64,000 nt of DNA from assembly GCA_033557465.1 (NCBI GenBank), contig CM066043.1, forward strand, positions 115,116,778-115,180,777. The letters run 5' to 3'. The translations under genes were made by a program, and so were the position numbers. Position 1 is the first letter of the stretch, and every line of letters starts with the position of its first letter. This DNA comes from Ichthyophis bannanicus. Taxonomy: Eukaryota; Chordata; Amphibia; Gymnophiona; Ichthyophiidae. Positions 46,067 through 57,898 of the stretch are shown here, one piece after another. The notes below the pieces were generated by a model. That model searched no databases, was not told the origin of the DNA, and was given only the letters and a program-made list of their open reading frames with translations.

Positions 46067-46489
46067 TGAACTCACAAATAATTCCAGTTGTGGTCTATTT
46101 TAGTGAACGTAAAATATCAACATGTATAAAGTCCATACGTTCAAAGAATCAAAGTTTGTAAAAAGCTTCTTTTTTATTTGTTTTTTTCTCAGTGCTTTCA
46201 AAAAATATATAAACAGCCCAGGTTTTCTTCTCTAGTATCTTATCTCAAGAAAAAATTTTTATTTAAAGGAAGAATCCCCGAGTGAACTAATTCAGTACAA
46301 AATATGTTTAAAACAAGGGTCTAGTTCACTCGGGGATTCTTCCTTTAAATAAAAAAATTTTCTTGAGATAAGATACTAGAGAAGAAAACCTGGGCTGTTT
46401 ATATATTTTTTGAAAGCACTGAGAAAAAAACAAATAAAAAAGAAGCTTTTTACAAACTTTGATTCTTTGAACGTATGGACTTTATACAG
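46067..46489. mobile_element. Foldback element, 423 bp, with perfect 15-bp target duplication
   Basis: TTTGGTGCAGTCATG flanks both sides exactly (46052-46066 and 46490-46504). Inside, two arms of about 170 bp (about 46118-46290 and 46317-46486) are nearly perfect inverted copies; they begin TATAAAGTCCATACGTTCAA and end with its complement. The loop is about 30-45 bases. About 50 bases at the left lie outside the hairpin. No coding capacity. Confidence 0.8.
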
Positions 46490-46504
46490 TTTGGTGCAGT
46501 CATG

Positions 46505-47424
46505 GCATGACCTCACATCTTTCAGCCCCTCTTGGCTGATGTGGCAACACATGTGACTCAGATGGATGGTGATGACTGCATCCTCACAATTGGAAGGAGT
46601 CCCGGTTCACACAGAACCCCGTGCCCTCCGAACACACATCAAGAACTGATGTCCTTCCTATATTTACCTCCCATCATGCCACTGCAACCTCCTCCCTGCT
46701 GGTCCACAGAGTCATCTCTCTCCCTTTCCATCTCATCAGACCACTACTGCACGTATGATCCTCTGCCTGCTCTGAAGTACTCAGATGCCCCTACTCCTGT
46801 TATCCTTTCACTGACTCCCTGCCCATTTCCATAACCTTTAGATGCATCCCTTCTACTTCCTTCATTAACTCTACTCTCTCCTCTGTCCCTACACCCCTTC
46901 CTGTGGACCCCGCTCCTCCACTCGCTACCTCCTCTCTATGCCCTGTTCTACTGCCATCTCCACACTCTAATCCTTTCGCCTTACTGCTCCTTATGCCTTG
47001 CACAAGTGTCCTCTATCCTTACGTCACGTCTCAGCTGTCTCCAAACACATGCAGAAGGCAGACCTCCTTGGGGCTGCTTTTAGATCCCTATTGCTTGTTT
47101 ACTTGGTGTCTCTTCTCCCTATTGTACCCTTATTTCGCTTGTATAGTACTGTGTGCCATCACATGTTGTATACACTCTGGGAAGGTACTATCTTCCTATA
47201 TGTTCATACAGCACTGCGTATGACTTGTAGCACGTTATGAACAATGTATAGTGGTAGTAGTGGTGTTATCTTGATGCTGATGGTGATGGATGGGCATTTT
47301 CCATCTGACATGCCCTGTTCTCTAATTGCACAGCGTTCCTTCCACAGCATCATCCCCCCCCCCCACCCTTGCATATATCCCCTCACTATGTGCAAGTGGT
47401 GGTGTGATGATCCATGGTCACAGT
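46505..47424. other. Unassigned sequence
   Basis: Pyrimidine-rich plus strand from 46600 to 47050 gives chance open frames. A C run of 11 lies at about 47356. No domain or repeat recognised. Confidence 0.45.
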
Positions 47425-47485
47425 GATAGAAACATGATGACAGAAAAAGACCACATGGCCTATCTAGTCTGTCCTTCCATAACAA

Positions 47486-49195
47486 CTACAACAGTCCACT
47501 TTTTACCTTTAGAGATCCTCTGTGTTGGTCCCATGCTTTTTTGAATTCAGTTACTGTCCTCATCTCTACCACCTCCACTGGGAGGCTATTCCACGGATCC
47601 ACTACTCTTTCCGTAAAGAAATATTTCCGCATATCACTCCTGAATCTATCTCCCTTCACCCTCATCCCATGTCCCCTCGTAGCAGAACTTGCTTTCAATT
47701 GAAAGAGGCTCTCTCCCTGAACATTTATGCCACGGAGGTATTTAAACATCTCAATCATATCACCTCTATCCCGCCTTTCCTCTAAGGTGTACATATTAAG
47801 ATCCTTAAGTCTGTCCTCATATGCTTTATAATGAAGCCCACTAATCATTTTAGTAGCCACCCTCTGCACCGACTCCATCCTGTTCGCATCCTTTTGAAGG
47901 TGCGGTCTCCAGAATTGCACACCATACTCCAAATGCGGTCGCACCAAAGACTTATACAGAGGCATTATCACCTCCTTTTTTCTGCTAGCCATTCCTCTCC
48001 GTATGCACCCAAGCATCCTTCTAGCTTTTGCCGTCGCCTTTTCTACCTGTTTAGCGACTTTAAGATCATCAGACACAACCACGCCTAGGTCCCGCTCTTC
48101 TTTAGTGGACAAAAGTACTTCACCTCCTATAGTGTATTGCTCCCTTGGATTGCTGCAGCCCAAATGCATGACCTTACATTTTTTAACATTGAATCCCAGC
48201 TGCCAAATTCTAGACCATTCTTCAAGCTTAGCTAGATCCCTCCTCATGTTATCTACACCTTCCTGGGTGTCTACTCTATTGCAGATTTTGGTATCATCTG
48301 CAAAGAGGCAAACCTTACCCAACAGCCCTTCCGCTATATCACTAACAAAGATGTTAAAAAGAATCGGACCAAGGACAGATCCCTGGGGCACACCACTGGT
48401 AACATCCTTCTCCTCAGAGTGAGCTCCATTTACCTGTACTCTCTGTCGCCTCCCACCCAACCAATTTCTAACCCAAGCAGTAACTTTAGGGTCCATCCCT
48501 AGGGTGCTCAGTTTGTTTATAAGTCGCCTGTGAGGAACAGTGTCAAAGGCTTTACTGAAATCTAAATACACCACATCTAGAGCTCTCCCTCGGTCCATCT
48601 CCCTGGTCACCCAATCAAAGAAATCAATCAGATTTGTCTGACAAGACCTGCCTCTGGTGAATCCATGCTGCCTCGGATCCTGTAATCCGCTGGACTCCAG
48701 AAACCTCACTATTTTCTCTTTCAGCAGCGTTTCCAATAATTTACTCACCACCGAAGTTAAACTAACCGGCCTGTAGTTTTCAACCACATCCTTACTTCCA
48801 CTTTTGTGTAAAGGCACCACATGAGCCTCTCTCCAGTCCTTTGGCACCACTCCTGACTCCAACGAGGCATTGAAAAGGTCAGTCAGTGGAGCTGCTAGAA
48901 CATCCCCAAGTTCCCTCAGTATTCTAGGGTGTATCCCATCCGGTCCCATCGCTTTGTCTACTTTAAGTTGAGCTAGTTTCTCACGAACACAGTCTTCTGA
49001 AAATTGTTCAAGATGTCCCTCGCTTGTGTTCTTATTTGTGGGTGTTTTCTGAGGTCCTGCTCCTGGTTCTTCATCTGTGAACACAGAACAAAAATATTTG
49101 TTAAGCAATTCCGCTTTATCCTCATCAGCTTCTACATATTCCCCCCCCTGCACCCTTGAGTCTGACAATACCACTTTTGCCCTTCCTCTTCTCAC
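47486..49195 (-). pseudogene. CR1 ORF2, reverse transcriptase part
   Basis: 569 codons open. RT blocks in order: [65 protein letters not shown] (first catalytic aspartate), [26 protein letters not shown] (catalytic FADD, the CR1 form of YADD), and KVMHLGCSN. The C-terminal domain ends in KVKSGLL. Upstream the frame has shifted relative to the endonuclease part at a run of eight C on the plus strand (49141-49148). Confidence 0.93.
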
Positions 49196-50372
49196 TAATA
49201 TATCTAAAAAATGTCTTATCCCCCCATTTTATTGCATTGGCTATTTTCTCCTCCTTTTGAATCTTTGCCTTCTTGACTACTTTGCTAGCTTCTCTAAGTT
49301 TCTCCAAATACAGATGCCTGTCTTCCTCTCTCTGTGATCTCTTGTATTTCATGAAGGCCTCCCTCTTTTTCTTCACTTTTTCAGCTACTTCCTTCGAAAA
49401 CCATAGCGGTCTCCTTTTTCTTTTGCCTTTAGTTACCATTTTAACAAAAAGGTTGGTTGCCCTTAAAATACCCCCTTTCAGTTTTGCCCACTGTTTTTCT
49501 ACATCCCCCAGCTGTTCCCATCCCACTAACGACTCCCTGAGGTATTGACCCATCTTCGCAAAGTTAGTCTTCCTAAAGTCTAAGATCCTCACCTTGAAAT
49601 GGATTCTAACAGCCCTAGTCCTAATACTGAACCACACCATCTGGTGATCACTGGATGCAAAATGATCTCCCACTACAACATCAGAAACACTTTCACCATT
49701 TGTAAGCACCAAGTCCAGTATGGCCCCTTCACGTGTGGGGTCTGTTACCAATTGCCTGAATAGTTCTCCCTGTAGAGAATCCAGGATCTCCTTACTTCTA
49801 GATGATACTGCAGCAGGAATGTGCCAATCAGCATATGGCATATTGAAATCTCCCATCAGTAGCACTTCCCCTTTCCTAGCAATGCTGCGTATGTCTTCAA
49901 TTAACTCTCTGTCCACCTCTTCCTCTTGTGAGGGAGGTCTGTATATCACACCAATGCAAATAGATTTCTCTTTCCCTCTTTCTAGTTTAACCCACAATGC
50001 CTCCTCTCTCCCTTTTAAGCTCTGTAATTCCAAAGCTTTAATAGTAGTTTTTACATATAGTGCCACTCCTCCTCCCCTTCTTCCTACCCTGTCCTTTCTG
50101 AATAAAGTATAGCCAGGTATAGTTACATCCCAGTCATGGTTTTCTGTGAACCATGTTTCTGTAACTGCCACTAAATCCAAGTCAGCCACTCCCACCAAAG
50201 CCTCAACTTCAGGGATCTTATTTCCCATGCTACGGGCATTAATACACACTGCTTTCCATATGTTACCCCTGTTACCCATTTCCATAAAGGTATTTAATGT
50301 ATCACATACCTGGGGGCTTTCACTTACCTGGGGGCTTTCACTTACCTGGGGGCTTTCTTCACCCATCCCCAA
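49125..50372 (-). pseudogene. CR1 ORF2, endonuclease part
   Basis: 415 codons. Apurinic-type endonuclease: CINARSMGNKIPEVEALV, AVTETWF (catalytic glutamate), RRGGGVALYVK, GVIYRPPS, LLMGDFNMP (DxN) and FASSDHQMVWF (SDH). The N-terminus has a triple repeat SESPQV from three copies of an 18-bp unit (50306-50359). The linker to RT follows before the shift. One frameshift separates it from the RT frame. Confidence 0.92.
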
Positions 50373-50425
50373 CGAATCTAGTTTAAAGCCCTCTTTAGTA
50401 GATTAGCCAGTCTACTACCGAGGTT

Positions 50426-50825
50426 CCTAGACCACATGGTTCCTAGACCAGTGACATGGGCTGATAGTCAGAGTGGGTTACCTGTCATCTGCTTCTTCCC
50501 TTCCTCCCTCCCTAACTCCCATTGTGTAACACCCACTGGTTCAGTGCTGCACGTGGCCTCACTGGTGTTGCACCCATGCAGCTATGTACATTTTTCAGCT
50601 CCTGCCCCCCTCCACCAGGAGATATGGGCCTACATCCTGCTATGTTGGGACAAGGTGGGGTATCAGCATATGCTCTGCTGTCCCTGGCACTGAAATGTTC
50701 ACCATTAGGCAGATTATGGCAAATGTTGTGCTGTAAAGGACACACAGGGCCAGGACATGACTTTTCTCTGCTGCAGATGGGGGCCGCTGGATCCGTCGCA
50801 TGTTGTCAGTAGGGGGAGGGGTGCT
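50426..50825. other. Unassigned sequence between two CR1 elements
   Basis: May be the continuation of the unassigned DNA at 46.5-47.4 kb that the CR1 interrupted. No motif recognised. Confidence 0.4.
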
Positions 50826-51863
50826 ATCCCAGGACCCAAAAGGCAGGTAGAGCTTCGGAGTCTCAATGCGTGGATGAGACAATGGCGCAAGGATGAGGGT
50901 TTTCGATTTGTTAGGACCTGAGGAACATTCTGGGGAAAGGAGGGGCTCTTCCGAAGCGATGGGCTTTACCTTAACAGGGATTGAACCAGGCTGCTGGCAT
51001 TAACCTTTAAAAAGGATATAGAGCAGCTTTTAAACTAGATAGTAGGAGTGCGCCTGACAGTCACCCAAGAGCGCATGGTTCGAAACAATGTATCCTTGAA
51101 GGATACTAACAAAAAAATGAAGTTAGGGCACATCAGCAGAGAGGTTCCAATAAAGACAAAGGTAGCCTAAATGCCCTTGAGTACAGAGTAGACAGAGCTT
51201 AAAGATTCCAAATTGCCCCTGCCTACCAATAACCAGATTAATATGAATAAAATACAGTCTCTAAAATGCTTGTATGCAAATGCTAGAAGTCTAAAAAATA
51301 AGATGGAAGAGTTAGAATATATAGCACTAAATGAGAAGTTAGATATGATTGGTATCTCAGAGACATGGTGGAAAGAGGACAACCAGTGGGACACTGTGAT
51401 ACCTGGGTAGAAACTATATCGTAATGATAGAGCTGATCAAATTGGTGGAGGGGTTACGCTCTATGTCAGAGAGGGCATTGAGTCACAAAGGATTAAAGTT
51501 TTGCAGGAAACAAAATTTGCTGTAGAATCTCTATGGATTGAAATTCCATGTAAAAAGGGGAAGGCGATGGCAGTGGGGTTGTACTATCAACCGCCTGGCC
51601 AGAATGAGCAAATGGATGATGAAATGCTCAAAGTTACAGAACAGTAATAATAATGGGTGAATTCAATTACCCCAGTATTGACTGGGCCAGTGTCACGGCA
51701 GGACATGCTAGGGAGATAAAGTTTCTAGATGAAATAAATGACTGCTTCTTAGAGCAGCTGGTTCATGAACTGACCAGAGGGGAAGCCATTTTGGACTTAG
51801 TCCTTAGTGGAACACCAGATCTGGTGCAAGAGATAAGGGTGTTGGGGCCACTTGGCAATAGTG
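50826..51863 (+). mobile_element. CR1 'CR1-D' part 1 (end of ORF1, endonuclease)
   Basis: Starts within the esterase end of ORF1 (GACCCAAAAGGCAG, compare 53419) and runs through the ORF2 start (SLKCLYANARSLKNKMEELE, ISETWWKED) to GPLGNS. There it is cut by the full-length CR1. The next codons (DHSMIVFDLINGG) appear at 57104, so part 2 is its continuation. Stops and small deletions present. Confidence 0.88.
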
Positions 51864-52010
51864 TCTTGAAGGACTAGAAAAAGGGACTGTTACTTCTGAA
51901 GAGAGATCTGCAACTGTGAGTATATACTTCTGGTAATTTTCTAAAAGGAATTCTTTGTATTAAAGCTAATTAATCTGGGAACCCACTATTTTTTGTTAAA
52001 TCAGTCAGGG

Positions 52011-52440
52011 CCTAGTAGCAGCAGTTTAAGTTTAAATATAAAACACAGAGGGGAACTTTCTGGTTACATTTCATACCCAGCAGAGAGCTTGTAGTTTAAA
52101 TTTAATAGTCACTCAGGGCCTAGTAACAGCAAAGTACTTTTAGTTTAAATTTAAAACACAGAAGAGAGCTTTCTGGTTACATTTGGAACCCAGCAGAGAG
52201 CTTGTAGTCTATATTTAATAGTCACTGAGGGCTTGGCATCAGCAAAGTACTTTTAGCTTAAATTTAAAACACAGAAGAGAGCTTTCTGGTTAAATTTAGA
52301 ACCCAGCAGAGAGCTTGTAGTTTAAATTTCATAAGAAGTTAGAGCCTAGCAGCAGCTAAGAGCTATAATTTAAATCAAATCAGAATTTAGCTTACCCCAG
52401 CAGCACAAGACAGGTTACTGTGTAGCAGCCCTCTTTTAAT
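52011..52440 (+). promoter_or_regulatory. Tandem repeats in the CR1-C 5' UTR
   Basis: A unit containing AGGGCCTAGTAACAGC, TTTTAGTTTAAATTTAAAAC and ACCCAGCAGAGAGCTTGTAG recurs with CCTAG-type starts at 52011, 52119, 52232 and 52345 (periods 108, 113, 113). Repeated 5' UTR monomers are typical promoters of active LINEs; here that is inferred. Confidence 0.7.
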
Positions 52441-52704
52441 AAGTGTTATTTCCCTCCCCTCACCCACCCACCCACCCCAGGGATAATCATAGCTTTATAG
52501 GTACTTACACACCTTAAAAGACAGGAGGTGCTCTCAGGTGAAGCTCATTACCCAAATCAGTCATACACTAAGGACCTGAGATTAGTTAAGCTTCAGGTGA
52601 ACAAGGTATATTACACGTATTAGGTACAGTTTTATAAGTATAAATATCCATAGCAACCCTTAGTAAGTAAATAACTTAGATCTAAACACAAACTTAAAAC
52701 TAAG

Positions 52705-53625
52705 ATGTGGACAGCAGTCCAGCAGCGGGATGGGGGCTTTCCAGCCTTTTGCATTGAGTGTCACATGTATGATTTTCTCCCAGTTGGTGAGAGGTCTTAC
52801 ATGTGCTCTAGGTGCAAGGAGCTCTTTGCTCTCAGGGAACGAGTCCGTTCTCTAGAGGCTAAAGTAGCAGACTTGGAAAGCTTAAGACAGACAGAGAGGT
52901 ACATAGACGAGACCTACAGGGATATAGTCCTGAAGTCCCACCTCCAATCTGGCAGCATCCCTGTTGCCATGGAGGAGAGAGGTCACGTGACAGGAGAGCA
53001 TCACCCTGGTGTGGCAGGAAGTGATCCTGTTACTAAGACTTGTCCTCCAGGTGATGTAAAACCCTCTCGCACCGAGGACGTTTCTCCAGGGCCATGTGCC
53101 CATGAGGGAAGGGTTAGGACAGCCGTTATAGTTGGTGATTCGATCATTAGGCATGTAGATAGCTGGGTGGCTGGTGGACGTGAGGATCGCCTGGTAACAT
53201 GCCTGCCTGGTGCGAAGGTAGCGGACCTCACGCGCCACCTAGATAAGGTCTTAGATAGTGCTGGGGAGGAGTCTGCTGTCTTGGTACATGTTGGTACCAA
53301 TGACATAGGAAAATGTGGTAGGGAGGTTCTGGAGGCTAAATTTAGGCTTTTAGGTAGGAAGTTGAAATCCAGAACTTCCAGGGTAGCATTCTCCGAAATG
53401 CTTCCTGTTCCACGCGCAGGACCCAAAAGGAAGGCAGAGCTCCGGAGTCTCAATGCGTGGATGAGACAATGGTGCAGAGATGAAGGTTTTGGATTTGTTA
53501 GGAACTGGGGAACATTCTGGGGAAAGGAGGGGCTCTTCCGAAGGGATGGGCTTCACCTTAACCGGGATGGAACCAGGCTGCTGGCATTAACCTTTAAAAA
53601 GGAGATAGAGCAGCTTTTAAACTAG
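52705..53625 (+). CDS. CR1 ORF1: zinc-binding N-terminus plus SGNH esterase
   Basis: 306 residues, uninterrupted. Residues about 15-40 hold four cysteines in CIECHMYDF and YMCSRCKEL, a small zinc-binding motif, followed by a coiled coil (LRERVRSLEAKVADLESL). From about residue 140 comes an SGNH-hydrolase: VIVGDSIIRH (serine block I), LVHVGTNDIG (block III with asparagine), and RRDGLHLNRDG (block V, Asp-x-x-His). So the catalytic Ser, Gly, Asn, Asp and His are all present. Esterase-bearing ORF1 proteins are known in CR1; they bind RNA and may interact with lipids. ORF2 begins 36 bases downstream. The intact frame contrasts with the broken ORF2. Confidence 0.92.
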   Translation: MWTAVQQRDGGFPAFCIECHMYDFLPVGERSYMCSRCKELFALRERVRSLEAKVADLESLRQTERYIDETYRDIVLKSHLQSGSIPVAMEERGHVTGEHHPGVAGSDPVTKTCPPGDVKPSRTEDVSPGPCAHEGRVRTAVIVGDSIIRHVDSWVAGGREDRLVTCLPGAKVADLTRHLDKVLDSAGEESAVLVHVGTNDIGKCGREVLEAKFRLLGRKLKSRTSRVAFSEMLPVPRAGPKRKAELRSLNAWMRQWCRDEGFGFVRNWGTFWGKEGLFRRDGLHLNRDGTRLLALTFKKEIEQLLN

Positions 53626-53660
53626 ATATTAGGGGAAAGCCGACAGTCGCCCAAGAGCGG

Positions 53661-56625
53661 ATGGTTCGGAAGAATGTATCTTTGAAGGATAGTACCAAAA
53701 GCAGAGAGGTTCCACAAAAGAGTAAAGTAGCCCAAATGCCCTCAAGTATGGAGCAGACAGAGCTTAAAGATCCCAAATTACCCATGTCTAACAATAGCCA
53801 AATTAATATGAATAAAATACATTCTCTAAAATGCTTGTATGCAAATGCTAGAAGTCTAAAGAATAAGATGGGAGAGTTAGAATATATAGCACTAAATGAA
53901 AGGTTAGATATGATTGGAATATCAGAGACATGGTGGAAGGAGGACAACCAGTGGGACACTGTGATACCTGGGTACAAACTATATCGAAATGATAGAGCTG
54001 ATCAAATTGGTGGAGAGGTTGCTCTCTATGCTAGAGAGGGCATTGAGTCAGAAAGGATTAAAGTTTTGCACGAAGCAAAATCTGCTGTAGAATCTATATG
54101 GATTGAAATTCCATGTAGAAGGGGGGAAGGCAGTGGCAGTGGGGGTGTACTATCGAGCGCCTGACCAGAATGACCAAATGGATGATGAAATGCTCAAAGA
54201 AATCAAGGAAGCTAACAAAAGTTACAGCGCAGTAATAATAATGGGTGATTTCAACTACCCCGGTATCGACTGGGTCAGTGTCACGTCAGGACATGCTAGG
54301 GAGATAAAGTTCCTAGATGAAATAAATGACTGCTTCTTGGAGCAGCTGGTTCATGAACCGACCAGAGGGGAAGCCATTTTAGACCTAGTCCTTACTGGAA
54401 CACCAGATCTAGTGCAAGAGATAAGGTTGTTGGAGCCACTTGGCAATAGTGATCATAGCTTGATCGCCTTTGATTTAATTAGTGGAGGAGGGATAGTAAG
54501 GAAATCCACAGTACTACCTTTTAACTTTCGAAAGGGAGACTATGATAAAATGTGGAAAACAGTTAAGAAAAAACTAAAAGGAGCAGTTGCAAAGGTTAAA
54601 GACGTACATCAGGCTTGGCTGTTGTTGAAAAATACTATCTTGGAAGCCCAGACCCTCTGTGCTGCACGCTTTAAGAAAAGTGGAGGGAAGTCCAAAAAAC
54701 TGCCAGCATGGTTTAAAGGTGAGGTCAGAGAGGCTGCTGTTGCCAAAAAAGCATCTTTCAGGAAATGGAAAAAAGAGCCAAACGACGAAACCTGGAAACA
54801 GCACAAGCACTGGTAAGTCAAATACAAGGCATTGATAAGGCAGGCAAAGGTAGAATTTGAGAAGAAGCTTGCTGCGGAAGCAAAAACACAAAGTAAAGAC
54901 CTTTTCAAGTACATTCGTAGCAAAAAACCTGTGAGAGAGTCAGTTGGTCCATTAGATGATAAAGGGGTTAAAGGAGCACTAAGAGGCGACAAGGCGATAG
55001 CGGAGACACTGAATGAATTCTTTGCTTCGGTCTTTACTGAGGAAGATGTAGGGATGTTACCCATGACTGAAGTGGTATTTAAAGGTGCGGAAGAATTGAA
55101 GGAAATATCGATACATCGGGAAGATGTATTACAACTATTAGATAAACTGAAGAGTAGCAAATCACCTGGGCCGGATGGTATACATCCAAGGGTGTTGAAA
55201 GAACTGAAATATGAGATTGCAGACCTGCTATTAGTAATCTGTGAACTATCATTAAAATCATCTCTAATACCTGAAGATTGGAGGATCGCCAATGTAACAC
55301 CAGTTTTTAAAAAGGGTTCGAGGGGTGATCCGGGAAACTACAGACCGGTGAGCCTGACATCAGTACCGGGAAAAATGGTAGAAACCATCATAAAGAATAA
55401 AATTACTCAGCATGTAGATAGTCATGACCTAATGGGAGACAGCCAACATGGCTTTAGACAAGGAAGATCTTGTCTTACTCATCTGTTATGTTATTTTGAA
55501 GGAGTGAATGATCAGGTGGACAAAGGTGAGTCGGTTGATATTGTGTATCTGGACTTTCAGAAAGCCTTTGACAAGGTACCTCATCAGAGACTTTTGGCAA
55601 AACTAAAGAGTCATGGGATAGGAGGCAGTGTACTATTGTGGATCAGGAACTGGTTAAAAGATAGAAAGCAGAGGGTAGGGCTAAATGGCCAATTTTCACA
55701 ATGGAGAAAGGTGAATAGTGGTGTACCCCAGGGATCTGTGCTGGGTCCGCTGCTTTTTGACATATTCATAAATGACCTGGAAAGTGGAATAACGAGTGAA
55801 GTTATCAAATTTGCAGATGACACAAAACCTATTTAAAGTTGTTAAAACCCAAGAGGATTGTGGAAAATTGCAAGAGGATCTTGATAAATTGGAAGACTGG
55901 GCATCAAAATGGCAGATGAAATTTAATGTGGACAAGTGCAAGGTTATGCACCTAGGGAAGAACAACCCAAACTATGGTTACACGATGCAAGGTTGCATAT
56001 TAAGAACCACCACCCAGGAAAAAGATTTAGGCGTCATTGTGGATACCATGTTAAAACTCTCGGCCCAGTGTGCAGCGGCGGCCAAGAGAGCAAATAGAAT
56101 GCTAGGTATCATAAGGAAAGGAATGGAAAATAAAACAAAAAATATTATAATGCCTCTGTATCGTTCCATGGTGAAATCGCACCTTGAATATTGTGTGCAA
56201 TTCTGGTCGCCGTATCTTAAAAAGGATATAGCGATTTTAGAAAAGGTTCAGAGAAGAGCCACCAAAATGGTAAAGGGGATGGAAGGATACTCCTATGAAG
56301 AAAGGCTAAAAAAGTTAGGGCTCTTTAACCTGGAAAAGAGACGGCTGAGGGGAGATATGATAGAAGTCTATAAATTAATGAACGGAGTGGAACGGGTAAA
56401 CGTAGATCGATTGTTTACCTTATCGGAATATAGAAAGACTAGGGGACATGCAATGAAGCTACAAGGTAAACTATTTAAGACTAATAAAAAAAATATTTTT
56501 TCACTCAACGTGTAATCAAACTCTGGAATTTGTTACCTGAGGAAGTAGTAAAGGCTGTTAGTGTAGCTGGGTTTAAAAAAGGTTTGGAGGAGTTCCTGGA
56601 GGAAAGGTCCATAAACCATTATTAA
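53661..56625 (+). pseudogene. CR1-C ORF2 (endonuclease and reverse transcriptase), broken
   Basis: Endonuclease text: CLYANARSLKNKMGELEYIA, GISETWWKED, IIMGDFNYPGIDW, LGNSDHSLIAFDL. RT text: [85 protein letters not shown]-terminus ends in ERSINHY at 56625. Breaks: a one-base shift near the G run at 54120, a TAA at 54814, a shift just after the FADD motif (about 55830) and a shift at an A run near 56490. All catalytic residues can still be read. Confidence 0.92.
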
Positions 56626-56796
56626 GAAGGGACCCAGGATATCAATGCTTGACCCAGTACAAGCATTGTGGAACCTGTGTCCCTTGGGGAAACTGCTAGG
56701 TACGTATGACCTAGATTGGCCACTGTTGGAAACAGAATACTGGGCTTGATGGACCTTGGTCTGACCCAGTATGGCATATCTTATGTTCTTATGTTC

Positions 56797-57101
56797 TTAA
56801 TAAGAGAAAATATGTTTTCACTCAACATGTAATAAAACTCTGGAATTTGTTACCGGAGGATGTAGTAAAGGCTGTTAGTGTAGCTGGGTTTAAAAAAAGT
56901 TTGGACAAGTTCCTGGATGAAAGGTCCATAAACCATTATTAAAAAGGGACCCAGGATATGCCCCAATACAAGCATTGTGGAACCTGTGTCTTTTGGGGAA
57001 ACTGCTAGGTATGTATGACCTAGATTGGCCACTGTTGGAAACAGGATACTGGGCTCGATGGACCTTGGTCTGACCCAGAATGGCATATCTTATGTTCTTA
57101 T
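56797..57101 (+). mobile_element. Second CR1 3' end directly behind CR1-C
   Basis: About 305 bp starting AATAAGAGAAAATATGTTTTC repeats the last 50 codons ([20 protein letters not shown]) and 3' UTR of CR1, in the same orientation with no spacer. It differs from the first copy at several sites (for example SLDKFLDERS for GLEEFLEERS), so it is not a simple recent tandem duplication. Confidence 0.85.
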
Positions 57102-57898
57102 GTGATCATAGCATGATCGTGTTTGATTTAATTAATGGAGGAGGGATGGTAAGGAAATCCACAGTACTACCTTTTTACTTTCAAAAGGGAGACTATGATA
57201 AAATGAGGAAAATAGTTGAGAAAAAACTAAAAGGAGCAGTTGCAAAGGTCAAAGACTTACATCAAGCTTGGGTGTTGTTTAAAAATACTATCTTGGAAGC
57301 CCAGACCTGCTGTATTCCACACTTTAAGAAAAGTGGAAGGAAGTCCAAAAAACTGCCAGCATGGTTTAAAGGTGAGGTCAGAGAGGCTGTTGTTGCCAAA
57401 AAAGCATCTTTCAGGAAATGGAAAAAAAAGAGCCAAATGATGAAAACTGGAAACAACACAAGCACTGGCAAGGTTAAATGCAAGGCAATGATAAGGCAGG
57501 TAAAGAGAGAATTTGAGAAGAAACTTGCTGTGGAAGCAAAAACGCATAATAAAGACTTTTTCAAGTACATTCGTAGCAAAAGACCTGTGAGAGAGTCAGT
57601 TGGACCATTAGATGATAGAGCGGTAATAGGGGCAGTAAGAGGGGACAAGGCTATAGCGGAGATACTGAATGAATTCTTTGCTTCAGTCTTTACTGAGGAA
57701 GATGTAGGTATGTTGCTTATGACTGAAGTGGTATTTAAAGTTGATACTGCAGAGGAATTGAAAGAAATATCGATACACCAGGAATATGCATTACAACTAT
57801 TTGATAAACTGAAGAGTAGCAAATCACCTGGACTGGATGGTATACATTCAAGGGTGTTGAAAGAACTGAAATATGAGATTGCACACCTGCTATTAGTT
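57102..57898 (+). mobile_element. CR1-D part 2 (linker and start of RT)
   Basis: Open for 294 codons (57080-57964) apart from the foreign ends: [70 protein letters not shown]. Cut at the block LLLV by L2-F. Confidence 0.88.

Larger units (their letters stand above)
47425..50425 (-). mobile_element. CR1 LINE, second subfamily, ORF2 nearly intact
   Basis: The minus strand carries endonuclease and reverse transcriptase of one ORF2 in two overlapping frames, then a short 3' UTR with AAGGTAAAAAGTGGACTG and a tail near ATCATGTTTCTATCAC. Protein text differs clearly from the 51.9-kb CR1 (for example GDMIEMFKYLRGINVQGESL against [20 protein letters not shown]). No ORF1 is present, so it is 5'-truncated close to the ORF2 start. 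Confidence 0.92.
51864..56796 (+). mobile_element. Full-length CR1 LINE 'CR1-C' inserted in CR1-D
   Basis: 5' UTR with tandem repeats, ORF1, ORF2 and a 3' UTR ending in TCTTATGTTCTTATGTTCTTA. About 4.9 kb. GTG occurs at both junctions with CR1-D (51861-51863 and 57102-57104), so any target duplication is 3 bp or only microhomology, as usual for CR1. It is the reference copy for the fragments at 7.1, 5.8 and 41.9 kb. Confidence 0.92.
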
